A DNA stretch of 64,000 bases from Taudactylus pleione (Eukaryota > Chordata > Amphibia > Anura > Myobatrachidae). Both the position numbers and the translations under genes were made by a program. Location of the stretch: assembly GCA_031769625.1 (NCBI GenBank), contig JAUIMM010000115.1, positions 17,066,501-17,130,500 of the forward strand. Direction: 5' to 3'. How positions within the stretch are numbered: position 1 is the first letter of the stretch; every line of letters begins with the position of its first letter. Shown here in pieces: positions 42,941-53,902 of this stretch. Below the pieces are notes generated by a model that saw only the letters and a list, made by a program, of their open reading frames with translations, had not been told where the DNA came from and did not search any database.

Positions 42941-45120
42941 TTGGACTATAAGCCTTCAGCCTCATGGGACGGGCCTCCTCTCGGGAGCCCCCAGAGTTGG
43001 AGGCCGGCTTCTCCAGTTCGCCCAGTGCTGGTGTCTGACCACCACGGACACTGGGGTAAGAGAAGTATTTTCTTGAAGGTATGTCCTTTCCTCCCGGTAA
43101 AAGCCTCCCAGAAGGTTTTTCGTTACAGGTCTTCTGTCAATTCAGGACAAGGCCCTGTAATTTTTGAGGGTGTTACACTCTATGCTCCAGGCAGGAGTTA
43201 TAGTACCTATTCCGTTGCCCCAAAGGGGAATGAGGTATTACTCCATCCTCTTTCTGGTACAGACACCCAATGGGTCTTACCAGGACATTCACAACCTCGA
43301 ATCCTTCAACAAATTCTTAAGGGTTCCTCGGTTCGGGAGAGGGACCCTGCATTCCATCATTCAATGGAGCCTGGGAATTTTGTGGTGTCGTTGGATATAT
43401 TCAGGGTGACTACCTGAATATCCCTCTTTTCTTAGCACACCAGTGTTTTCCTCAGGTTTGCAGTGGTCGATAAGCATTTCCAGTTTCTGGCATTGCCCCT
43501 TGGTCTGGCCTCCGCGCCTCACGGTTTACCAGGGTCATGGTAGTTATGGCAGCCCACCTGCGGATGCAGGGGGTCCGCTTGTTACCCTATCCGAATGACC
43601 TCCTGTTGTTACCACGGTCTCCAGAGATACTTCAGTGCCATATGCAACGGACAATGGGCCTGATTCAGAGCCGTTCGCTATTTGTGGTCGTTCGTTCAAA
43701 AACAAGGGGTGGCTATTCAAATGATCCGTTCGCAAATTGCAGTCTGTTCCCACCTCTAAGTCTGAACGAGCGAGCAAAACATACGCTCGTTTTTTTGATA
43801 AAAACGCCCCCTGGCCGCACGCACCATACGTCATGTCCGCTATTTATTAGATTAATCGAGTACATCGTACAGCGTATGAACTGCTCGCTATTCTTGTGGT
43901 TGGTTTTTTCAACCGATATTTTGCGAGCAGTTCTGAGTTAAAAAGAACCAAGTGACGTGGTCAATGACGCTGCTGTATTAATTATGCACTCCCTTAAAAC
44001 GTCCGTTTTGACCTTTAAGCACGCCTGCGTTCGGATCTTCACTCCCCGTTTTCAAGCACCTTCCCCTGTTACCACCCACATACGCCTCATTCTGTCACTC
44101 AAAATAGCAGGCCCTCGCTATATTGCGTACCAACGATTTTCGGCCGCACTGACTGGTTCGCGCATGCGTACTAAAAACCGTACGCATGCGCAGATGTGCG
44201 AACATCGCTCGGAACGAGCGTACTGCCGCTAGCGAGTGGCTCTGAATGAGGGCCAATATCTGTGTTGCTACGTTAGGGCTGACTGATAAACTGGAAACGG
44301 TCCTCTCTGATTCTTCACAGAGGATGCTCCATATCCCAACATCTGAGGATCTTTGTGATTGTGGAAAATATCTCTGCATTACAGGCAAAGTTACGCAGTT
44401 GCCTGCAGAGTCGCCGAGTGTCTATTCACTTGGCAATGTGGTTCCTGGGTTCCAGGATGTCGCTGTTCGACATGGTGGAGAGTACCCAGCTTCACTCTAA
44501 AGAACTTGATCCTCTCCGGATGGGATGGGTTGCCCCATAGGATAAAGTCAATAGTCTTTCCCCGGAGGTTTGTCTCTCTCTGGCCTGGTGGCTGCAGAAA
44601 GCTCACCTAAACAAGGGGCACCCCCTTTGGGATTGCGGACAGGGTCCTTCTGACGACGAACGCCAGTATCCGTGGCTGGGAAGCATGACGGATCCACACT
44701 TGTTCCAGGGCAGGTGGACACCAGTAGTTTTTGTGCTTCCCATAAACATCTGAGAACTCTGAGCAGTATTCAGGGTTCTCCAGCATGCAGGACACGTCCT
44801 CCACGGAAATACCGTGCAGGTACAGTCTGACAACGCCATCATGATGGCTTATGTAAACCACCTAGGAGGTTCCCGAAGTCAGGCGACACTAACAGTGGTG
44901 TCCCGAATTCTGGCTTGGGTGGAAGGCTATATCCCTGCCGTCATCGGCAGTGTTCATTCAGGAATCCTCAGATGGAAAGCAGGCTTTCTCAGCCGTCAAG
45001 ACGTGCATTCAGAGAAATGTCCTCTTTATCAGGAGGTGTTCAATCTTCTGGTGAACAAGTGGAGCCTTTCAGAGATGAGACTCTTCTGATAGACGTAGGT
45101 AGGTCCAGTGGACCTTCCAA
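42941..45120 (+). pseudogene. DIRS reverse transcriptase and RNase H remnant
   Basis: Bases 43180-43450 read LQAGVIVPIPLPQRGMRYYS, then NLESFNKFL and a SLDIF...YLNIPLF segment where the first RT Asp is kept. The stretch 43440-43620 reads HFQFLALPLGLASAP and then HLRMQGVRLLPYPNDLLLL, where the usual Y-x-D-D box has become Y-P-N-D. A 599-bp MITE then interrupts. RNase H follows (44814-45089) with SDNAIMMAYVNHLGGSRSQ and ILAWVEGY, ending near a FLSRQ motif. Frameshifts and stops are frequent, so there is no activity. Confidence 0.87.
43656..44254. mobile_element. GGGCC-terminus MITE, family A copy 4, inside DIRS
   Basis: The ends GGGCCTGATTCAGAGCCG and GAATGAGGGCC are flanked by perfect AAT duplications (43653-43655, 44255-44257). 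It is nearly the same as the copy at 29770. It splits the DIRS reverse transcriptase just after the YxDD-like box, so it arrived after the DIRS element. Confidence 0.92.
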
Positions 45121-45449
45121 GTTGTGTACCTCGTCCCTCCGTTATCCCTTCTTCCTCCAGTAATAGCAAGAAGGAGGCACGCTCCTGCTGATAGCTCCAG
45201 CGTAGGCCAGATGGCACTATTACTCAGATCTTCGGAGCCTCTCAGTTAACACTCCGAAGCTGTTGCCTCTACGCCCAGACCTGTTGTCTCAGGATCCTGG
45301 CTGATACCCAGCCCTCTTAAGGTCTAGGAGTTTTTTCCAGCTCTATAGTTAACAGGGGCTGTGTCCATGCTAAGAGCTCGGAAGTTTTTATCTGCAAGAT
45401 TTTACCATTAGGTATGGTATACTTTCTTTCAGGTGTCGCCCTAGAGGCT

Positions 45450-46245
45450 AGGCTCCTCGGGTATTCCGGATATCCAGAGGTTGGCTTTCCTACAGGTGGG
45501 CTTAGATAACGGTCTTCGCCTTGCTTACCTCAAGGTGCAGGTTTCTGCCCTGTTAGTATGGTTTCAGTGTAGGATTGCTACTCTTCCTGATGTCTGCACT
45601 TTTGTGCAGGGTGTACGTTATATTCAGCATCCCTTTGTTCCACCTGTGGCTCCTTGGGATTTGGCTGTGGTCCTTAGGGCTCACTGAGGACCGCCATTTG
45701 ATCCACTGGGCTCAGTGGATTTCAAATGGCTTACGGCTAGGACTGTATTCCTTCTGGCTCTTAATTTGGCCAGTAGGATCTCAGAATGGGAGGCTCTGTC
45801 ATGTAGACCTCTCTTTTTCTCATCTTTCCTAGGAACAGGGCAGTGCTTGCCTTTACTTCCCCAGTCCTGTCTGCTGGTGAGGCCTATTTGGCTGTGGTAC
45901 GGGCGCTAAGAATTTAAGTTGACCGTACCAGTCCATTTAGGATCTCAGACTCTCGGTTTTGTCCTTTCTGATTTCCATAAAAAGGGTTGGCCTGCCACAA
46001 CGCTAACTTTGGCAGGATGGATTCACAGGTCTTCCTGTTCCATCCTCTATTAAAGCTCTTCCACTAGGTCTGTGGGTCCTTCGTGGGCAGCTCGACGTGG
46101 CGCCTCAGCGGTGATTGGCAGCCACGTGGTCATCTGTCCATATTTTTGTAAGGTATTATGCTTTTGATACCTTCGCCTCTCAGGATGCTTCCTTTCGGCG
46201 GCGGATTCTCCTTACAGCACAGGAGCGTCCCCACCCTTAAAGGAT
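45450..46245 (+). pseudogene. DIRS tyrosine recombinase remnant
   Basis: The frame at 45715-45909 gives FKWLTARTVFLLALNLASRI followed by SEWEALSCR, typical of the DIRS recombinase around its first catalytic Arg. Further on, 46080-46240 reads SWAARRGASAVIGSHVVICP and later ASQDASFRRRILLTAQERP, corresponding to the C-terminal region. The HxxR box and the catalytic Tyr context are hard to place because frames are shifted. Confidence 0.78.
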
Positions 46246-46252
46246 ACTGCTT

Positions 46253-46375
46253 TGGGACATCCCCAAAGTATCCTGTGGATACCCTATGGACCCTGAAGTA
46301 GAAAATATGAGATATGGTAAGAACTTACCCTTGTTATCTCTATTTCTACGAAGTCCATAGGGTTCCACAGGACTC
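46253..46375. repeat. DIRS internal complementary region
   Basis: CCTGTGGATACCCTATGGAC plus CTGAAGTAGAAA is the complement of the element's left end. ATATGAGATATGGTAAGAAC through AGTCCATAGGGTTCCACAGG is the complement of its right end. The two are joined back to back at about 46299-46303. It is the template that DIRS replication uses to close a circular intermediate. Confidence 0.9.
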
Positions 46376-46711
46376 CCGCCCTGTCGCACCTGTACTGCAG
46401 ATGGGCTTTGATCTGGTCACCGGTTTCTCCGTCTCCTTCTGGTGAGAATGTGATTCTTGTGTGTTCCAGACTGTCTTCTCTCTCTTTTTTGCTCCTGCTC
46501 CGGCCTATGGCTTGTTACGAAACTGAGTGGCCTGAGGCTCGGGGGCGGGGTATAGGAGAGGGACCCCAGTGCATCCTGGGAGGCTGAAAATTTAACTCTG
46601 TGGTGCCTGGATGTCTGCCGCCATCGCCTATACCCCAAGGTATCCTGTGGAACCCTATGGACTTCGTAGAAATAGAGATAACAAGGGTAAGTTCTTACCA
46701 TATCTCATATT

Positions 46712-47148
46712 GTTTCATTGTTAAATGGGGCCCTATATTGTCTCTGTTTCTGAGAAATATCCACCATTCTATTTTCCTCTTATAATGTTTAATTTAAGTG
46801 TATGTATTGAAACTAATATCCCTTTTTGAGCCATTGATTAGGACACGCTCTCGCGGTCGGTCTGCGCGCGAGACCTCGCAATCTCTATTTAAGGATAAGC
46901 CGTTGTTTATGGGCCAGCGCCCTGGACTTGCCCCCCAGGCCCTTGGCAGTCATTGCTGGAACAGATTTTTCTTCAGTCCCTGATGATATCTGAATGTTCA
47001 CTAAGTGTAGATAAGGTGATATTGATTGGCCATTAGCAGCTAACTTAGGTATAAAATGGCATTGTTTTCCATTGGATTCACTCCAGGAAGGGTGTGGTGC
47101 AGCTGTGAGCCTCACTGGAATCTCCTTTGTGGTCTCCTCACATCCTAA
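46712..47148. other. Intron, nothing recognised
   Basis: No paired ends or coding similarity. Confidence 0.35.
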
Positions 47149-47465
47149 TATTGTCCAATAAAATAAAAGACAAGGCTGCACTCCAGCAAATTACGTTATT
47201 CATAAAATAGCTATTTGAGCTTTTCATTGGCCAGACAATCAGGTAAACATCACAGAAAATAGCAAATGTTTTGGGACCCCTCCCTCAATGAAGTATGATG
47301 TATAGGATTTTGAAATGAGGAAGGGGCTATTGTTCTTTGTTCTTCCCCAAAAAAATTTCTCGTTTCTATGATGTTTACCTGATGTCTGGTTGCAGTAATA
47401 AAAAGCTCAAATTAGCTACTTTTTGAAAGATTACATTTAGACTTGTCCTTTATTATATTGGCCAT
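47149..47465. mobile_element. Foldback MITE
   Basis: TATTGTCCAATAAAATAAAA and ACAATCAGGTAAACATCACA on the left are answered by ATGATGTTTACCTGATGTCT and GTCCTTTATTATATTGGCC on the right. The loop contains an AGGGG-rich stretch. The arms are imperfect. Confidence 0.55.
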
Positions 47466-47495
47466 TGGATTCACAGCAAGGTGGATCACCTATAG

Positions 47496-48174
47496 CAGGG
47501 GTGGGGAACCTTTCTTCTGCCGAGGGACATTTTGATATATATAACATTATTTGCGGGCCCAGTGCAGGCCATGCCCCCTCCGTGTAAGGTAGCATACTTG
47601 CCTACCTCCCGATTTGGTCAGGAGCCTCCCGAAAATCGAGTGCCGCTCCCGACCTCCCGGGAAGGCAGGCAATCCTCCCGGCTGCCGCCCACCCCTTCTA
47701 TCCCCCCCGCAATTACCTTAGCAACCCCCGGGGGCGATTCGTGTCATTTTGGCCCCGCCCCCTACTTCACAATACCTATGTTATCGGAATTGTATAACGG
47801 GGGTGGGGCCAATATGACACTTTCGTGTGGCCCCGCCACGCCTACAAGTGCCCGTCACCCGCCCGGCCACTCCCCCTTGTCCTGGCCACGCCCCCCTCAT
47901 CCTGACGATCTGGCTGCTCCCTCCCGGAAGGAGCAGCCAGAAAGTCGGCAGGTATGGCCCGGAGCATCCTGGGGATGCTCCGGGGAGTTGTAAGGGCAGT
48001 GGTGTGACCGTCTGAAGCGTCCTCCAGATGGGACTGCTGCATAGATTGTGGCTGCAGGATGCCATTCTAGGCACCCTGCTAGCCAGATGTGGCTTGCAGA
48101 AAAAAGCTCAGAGGGCCAGACCAAATAATTCCAGGGGCCTTATATGGCCCCCGGGCTGAGGTTCCCCATCCCTG
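47496..48174. mobile_element. hAT (Charlie-like) MITE with perfect 8-bp duplication
   Basis: The termini CAGGGGTGGGGAACCTTTC and GGTTCCCCATCCCTG are inverted. ACCTATAG is duplicated exactly at 47488-47495 and 48175-48182. The subterminal phrases TGCCGAGGG and CTCAGAGGGCCAGACCAAAT are typical of hAT-Charlie elements. The middle (about 47590-47965) has its own inverted ends (GCATACTTGCCTACCTCCCG against GTCGGCAGGTATGGC), suggesting another element nested within. Confidence 0.92.
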
Positions 48175-48182
48175 ACCTATAG

Positions 48183-50617
48183 ACTAACATGCAGGGCCTT
48201 AGAGGCATCTTGCAGGCCCCATGCTGAAATGGGCGTGTTGGCAAATTTTTCACAACAAAGACTGTGTGCTTTGATGGGACCTGTTGCTCCACCTCCATGG
48301 CTGGCTCCCGTAATGGCAGGCCCCACAGAGCAGCCAGGGCCTGAGTGATTAGTAGCCAATCCCACCAACAACTTCCCCGCTAGTCATTTGCGCCTAATTA
48401 AATTGACCTCATAGATTTGTATGTACCCTGTGGCTGTAGCAGGGAAGATCCGTATCAGCTTCCTGTGTAAATCATACTGGTTTAGAACTAAACAAATTAT
48501 GCACTGAGTCTATGTGGCAGACATTGAAATATTATCATAAGTGCTAGACATGATGTATAAGTGATTGGTGTCTGGTACCCCACTTGATAAGACCTCACAT
48601 TATTCGTAGCTGAAATGTAACATTACTAGCTTAATATTATTCCTTACACCTGCTGTCCGACTGATTACAATGAAGTATATTGATTGGTGTAATTGCTGTC
48701 AGCACAGCTCTGGATAGTCAGACTACAGAGCAGGGTTATTTTTCCTGTCACAGCAAGAGCCGTGGCGATACTCAGAAGAATGTTATCCTGCAGCGCTGGT
48801 CACCTCTGTTGTGCGCACAGGACATTCTTTCATTCCTTCACATCTTATGGAACATTTGTCCCTGACTGCGCTAGAGCTTGGTCAGTGGTTCTGAGAGGAG
48901 AATTGGGAGTGGAACTGTGGATAATTTGTTTATTTGGCTTCTGTGCAAAATAAAACATTTGATCAGGTAGTCTCAGTGCCAAAATGTCTGCATCACACTG
49001 CTCCATTACACATTTTGGCACCTGAATGTTTGACGGAAATTGTTTCATAATCTTTTTTTTTTTCCAGCTGTACAAGATATTTTATTTAAGAATGCATATA
49101 ATGTTTGACAAGGCCCATAAAACCTCCGGTGCTTTTTAATTGGTCCTGTTATTGTATTAGCACAACTGTGACATAGAAAATCATCATTAATGTTTAACTA
49201 ATGGGACGAACAATTACAAATCTCTTTATAATTTCATATATTGATGTGTTTGTCTGCATTGACTTTTCTCCATTCAATAGAATAAATGCTGCCAAACCTC
49301 CACATTGACAAATAACTGTGATGGAACGCTACAATTCACTGTGTATTTTTAATTTCTTTTTTTTCATGTTGCTAAAAGAATGCAAGAGGGGATAAAAAAT
49401 GCAAATGTGCCAATAAATCCTAAATGGATAATTCTACAGGTAGTCCAGTCAGCCAGGACTTGTTTTGCTATCTGATCTAATAAAGTCTGAGTTGGGTTTA
49501 GAATGCATTGCTATTCCTATATTTCAAATGCTATTACTTGAATTGCTTTATGCACAAGTTACCTTTGTCCGACCTTACCTGGATGTCTAAATCCCACTTT
49601 TTGGGCATTGTCACACTGTACCATCCACGTGCGCCCACACCCCAAGAGGCCTCATATCAGGATGCCACACTCTCTTTTCATGCTCAAGGTGCACACAGAG
49701 TCCTGCTCGTCATTTCCCAAATATTGAGAGGTATGCATTTGGACCTCTTTGATCAAAAGCCTGTAGGCAAAACATTTACCTGTATGCTTATATAGGGTCT
49801 GATTCAGAGTTACTGTACACACGTCTGTTTTGCAGACAATCTTGGCATTTTTGGCACTGCACATGCATCCAAGCCAAGCATATCCAACTATTGTCCTTAC
49901 ATAATAGTAGTTCTATAGTGCCTATTTGGCCATACATTGGACAAAGAGAATCATTAAATATAGTTTACAAAAATCAGGGTTTTCATAAAAAGGAACTTTA
50001 CCACACTGACTTTGAGATACAGATTATCATAGAACACACACTACCTTGTAATTCCAGAAACACATTATACGAAGCATAGAATTAAATATCTTTTAGTTAA
50101 TAAAGAGATTACCCTCCAGAAATGGACATTTGTAATGAATGCTGTTGCAATGTGCAAAATGCACAACATCATAATTTCCATAGTAGAAAAGCTTCTTTAC
50201 ATGTCATCAGTTTGCAATCCATGCGTCAGCCAGGGTAGAGACAATGTAAACCACATAATAAATGCAAGCCAGATAGGTATGGTAGTTTAGAGATACAATA
50301 TAAAGCTTAAATGCCTCTTAAATTAAATTGGAAATACAAATCAGTACAACAAAATAAAATCCAGAGTTTCCTGACGTGCCAGATGGGGGTCTCCACAAAC
50401 TGACACGGTCCACTATAAGAATCTAATCTTATCAGCACCAGACAACCTCAGCTCTGTTCAGATTTTAGCTTTGATCCTGAGCTTTTCATATACAGACGTG
50501 CTTAGAAATATCTTAGCCAGTTTCAGCAGTAAATGTCAAAGTGCTGCTGAATACAGATTGCAGAGAACCGATTACCTTACTGCTCATGGATGATAGTAGA
50601 AATGGCTGTTGTGGGCT
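48183..50617. other. Intron, nothing recognised
   Basis: 2.4 kb of AT-rich sequence with no paired ends. A lone GGTCTGATTCAGAGTTACTG at 49797 looks like one terminus of a GGGCC-type element whose other end I could not find. Confidence 0.4.
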
Positions 50618-50885
50618 TTTTTTTCCTGTCTCTTTCCCCCTTCCCATTTCTCTCTCTTTCTTCCCAACATTGCTCCCTTTCTTAGGCTATATCCCTCTTC
50701 CCCCCTTTCTCTCTCTTTCTTCCCCACATCGCTCCCTTTTTTAGGCTATATCCCTTTTCCCCCCCTTTCTCTCTCTTTCTTCCCCACATCGCTCCCTTTC
50801 TTAGGCTATATCCCTCTTCCCCCCTTTCTCTCTCTTTCTTCCCCACATTGCTCCCTTTCTTAGGCTATATCCCTCTTCCCCCTTC
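50618..50885. repeat. Pyrimidine-rich 59-60 bp tandem repeat
   Basis: Unit starts GCTCCCTTTCTTAGGCTATA at 50672, 50731, 50791 and 50850, giving periods of 59, 60 and 59 bases. Each unit is almost all C and T on the + strand. The array continues as non-periodic pyrimidine-rich sequence to about 51120. Confidence 0.93.
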
Positions 50886-51781
50886 GTTCCCCGTTACCCC
50901 TTTCTCACCATTTCCCCCTCTATCCAAAGATCTCTCTTTACTTTACCCCTTATTTCCTGTCTCTATGTCTCTTCCCTGATTCACTCTATACTGTTTTCTC
51001 TTTTTTTTCTTATCTCCCATCTATCCCCCCTCGCTTTGCTCTGTCCCCCCTTTTTTCTCTCCCTTACCCTTTTTGCTATGTTTAACCTGTTTTCTCTCTT
51101 GTTCAATTATTTTCTCCCTATTGCACATCATTGCAAATGTGCACACTTCACTTGCCCTTTGGTGAAGTGTCAGAACAGCGTGGTGGGCAAATGATGTGAT
51201 CAGTTAATTGGGAAGGTGCAGCACAGGTGAACGCATGCAGAGCGACAACAAGACACATATATGATTTACATGAGATCAGGGGCAGGATAATGATAAACTG
51301 CTTATGATTGGCTCATTACAAATGCACTGCTCTCCCTGATAGGGGATTTCTTTGTTGCTTGGGCATATGTTATGCCATTGTGTGTGTGTCGTGTTTAAAT
51401 AGAGTTGTTTCAGCTGTGTTACAGAGATTTTATTGATGCCTGAGAGCAAATGTATTTGCATGACTTTGTACATAGGGGGGCGCCAGAACCCGCAACTACA
51501 GCAGTGCCCGGAGAGTCTTCAAGACGTTTCAGGCAGCTGTAATTACGGCAGGGTGTATGTCTGTAGTGTTCCTGCTAGCCAGAAGCAAGGGTCATGGGGT
51601 AGCAACGGTGCAGCTCACAGAGCGCTGAGCTCTGTGCGGCTGCTCCGGTCCCACATCAGTAGTTAAGGCCCTGGTCCTGTTTTCCTCACTGTCCATCACT
51701 GCAAGGCACTGTGGTTTTTATTGTTACTTAATCAGCAAAGACATTTTGATTCAACTTTTATTCATTTAAAAAATAACTCTT
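50886..51781. other. Intron, polypyrimidine tract then unique sequence
   Basis: 50886-51120 remains C/T-rich. After that no feature could be supported. Confidence 0.4.
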
Positions 51782-51961
51782 AGGGGTATATTTACTAAAG
51801 TGAGAATTTTTAGAAGTGGAGATGTTGCCCATAGCAACCAATCAGATTCTAGCTAATAACGTGCTACATAAAGGTGCTAGATAGATTAGAAGTAGAATCT
51901 GATTTGTTGCTATGGGCAACAACTCCACTTCTAAAAACCTGCACTTTAGTAAATATACCCC
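51782..51961. mobile_element. Palindromic MITE, AGCAACCAATC family, complete copy
   Basis: A roughly 180-bp hairpin. AGGGGTATATTTACTAAAGT and GATGTTGCCCATAGCAACCA on the left match GGTTGCTATGGGCAACA-type sequence (TTGTTGCTATGGGCAACA here) and ACTTTAGTAAATATACCCC on the right. A solo LTR is inserted at its right end. Confidence 0.85.
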
Positions 51962-51962
51962 T

Positions 51963-52823
51963 TGTCACAACCAAAGTTTCTCGGCATGGTGGTCGACGGG
52001 TATTACCTGTGAGGTCACTATGGGGGGGGGGCATCTGGCGGTGGCGCTGGTGTTTGGCAAAGGGCGTTGGCTGTGCGTGGTTCTGTGCGGGCATGTTGTC
52101 ACTTTGGGCTGGTGAGGCCTGGTGGTGCTTCCGTTCCGCTCCGGCAAGGGTGTCGCCATCTTGCCTCCGGTCACGTGACCTAATCGCCCAATCATGGTTT
52201 GTCACATGCTCTCTCTGGCCAGTCACGGCACAGCACTTGGTATTTAGGGAGGCTCAGAGCCTCACTTCATTGCCAGTCCAACGTGTTACTCAGCATAGCT
52301 GAGAGAGTTCCCTATGCTCACCATCTGTTCCTGTGTAACACTACCTGTCTGCCTGCTTGTCTTCTCCAACCCCGCTGGACTACCGTGCATCCTCCATTAC
52401 CTTCCCCTTGCCTGAGAACCTGAGTCCTGCTGTTCACCCTGCACCTTGCTTTCACTGACACTCTGCTGGATGATTTTCCCTCAGCCTGCATTCTTGATTT
52501 CAACCACTACACCTGACTTCCCCTGTCTGTCATTATCTGGACATTTCCCTATTAACCAGAACCTCACACTGCTGGACAAGTCTTTTTTCACCACCCTCGC
52601 AAGACTCGGATACTGGACTGCTCCTATCTGCCACTACCTGGCCTTTTACTCATTGCATTCACCTCAGTTCCCATTTACACTTTAGTGCCATCCCTGGACT
52701 TATTTTCTCCCATTGTTCATGTCTGCCAAATCACTTATTAAAAGTTCCACGTTTTGTTTGAAATCTGCTTCTGTGTCTGCTTCTATCACCACCCCGGGCC
52801 CACAACAAAACCAGAACATCACA
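51963..52823. mobile_element. Solo LTR (861 bp) with 5-bp duplication
   Basis: The sequence starts TGTCACAACC, ends AACATCACA, and is flanked by CCCCT on both sides (51958-51962 and 52824-52828). TG...CA ends and a 5-bp duplication are what an LTR retrotransposon leaves after recombination between its two LTRs. The promoter-like part may be GGTATTTAGGGAGG near 52240. An ATTAAA hexamer lies near 52736, followed by GT-rich sequence. There is no internal coding sequence, so the family (Ty3/gypsy or retrovirus-like) cannot be decided. Confidence 0.8.
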
Positions 52824-52828
52824 CCCCT

Positions 52829-53458
52829 TAAGGTATTCTTGCCGAAAATCACAACGCTGCTCTGTTCTACTTTCTCCTTCAATCATATTTGCATTATCCG
52901 TTCAATACAAATAGGTTTAGCTCTACACCTCAACTGACTTCAATGAACATTTACCTGATAACTGCTACATTCTTTACTGCATGCTTAAAAATATCCGTAG
53001 TGATGTACAAACATTGCATAGCCCTTTCATTAAGCAGTGTGAGTAAACAGCTCCGTGTTTTTCAGGCTACACTGACCTGTCATGTGTTTGTTTTTCTCAC
53101 AACAGGGAAAGTTACAGTAATTAAATCAAAGACTGCATTGCTAGGAGTTACAGATATTGATACTTTGCTTTTTCCATGTGTCTATTAACTTTACTTTCAA
53201 CAAATTCTGACTTTTTAGGTTGGGAAAAACAAGCATGGGCGTTTATTTTTATTGTTTGCTTATTAAATACAAGCAGGTATTAAATGTAAACCTTCACAGT
53301 ATCATGTGACCACTTTCACATCAGTAATACTGTGCTCGGTAAATAGACACCCTTGATGTTAGTAGCAGATCACCATTTATTTATTTTTTTAGTAAAATCA
53401 AGCAATTTTTTTAAATAATAATAATTTAACATTAAAACTTTTTCCTAAGAATACACTA
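52829..53458. other. Intron, nothing recognised
   Basis: No supported feature. Confidence 0.35.
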
Positions 53459-53900
53459 CAGGTTGAGTCTCCCATATCCAAAATGCTTGGGACAAAGGGT
53501 ATTTTGGATAACGGAATATTCCGTAATTTGGAATATTTGCATATCATAATGAAATATCTTGGGAATGGGACCCAAATATACACACAGAATGCATTTATGT
53601 GTTATATACACCTTATACACACAGCCTGCAGGTAATTTTATACAATATTTTCAATAATTTTGTGGCTCAAGCAAAGTTTGTGTACAGAAATTAAATTCAT
53701 TTATGTTTCATATACACCTTATACACACAGCCTGAAGGTAATTTTATACAATATTTTTTAGTAATTTGTGCCTTAGACAAAGTTTGTGTACATTTAACCA
53801 TCAAAAATCAAAGGATTCATTATCTCAGTCATGCCAAAATAATTCCGTATTTCGGAATATTCCGTATTTCGCAATATTTGGATATGGGAGACTCAACCTG
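53459..53900. mobile_element. Tigger/pogo-like MITE (442 bp)
   Basis: CAGGTTGAGTCTCCCATATC and complement ends, with TA on both sides (53457-53458, 53901-53902). The interior contains two GTAATTTTATACAATATTTT-type segments as an imperfect inverted or direct arrangement and no transposase. It serves as the empty-site reference for the interrupted copy at 15742-16705. Confidence 0.88.
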
Positions 53901-53902
53901 TA

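Larger units (their letters stand above)
40452..46711 (+). mobile_element. DIRS-type tyrosine-recombinase retrotransposon, degraded
   Basis: The left end (40452 onward, TTTCTACTTCAGGGTCCATA) and right end carry about 150 bp of inverted repeat. It includes TATAGGCGATGGCGGCAGAC, CCTCCCAGGATGCACTGGGG and CCCCGCCCCCGAGCCTCAGG on the left, with complements at 46525-46640. A region at about 46253-46375 is complementary to both extreme ends joined together, the internal complementary region that defines DIRS elements. Gag-like, RT/RNase H and recombinase remnants lie in order between. No target duplication is expected for this class. A family A MITE (43656-44254) is inserted; without it the element is about 5.66 kb. 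Frames are heavily broken. Confidence 0.93.

Noticed and set aside
47532..48074. Proline-rich frames of about 100-150 codons
   Set aside because: They are within the hAT MITE, whose ends and target duplication are clear.
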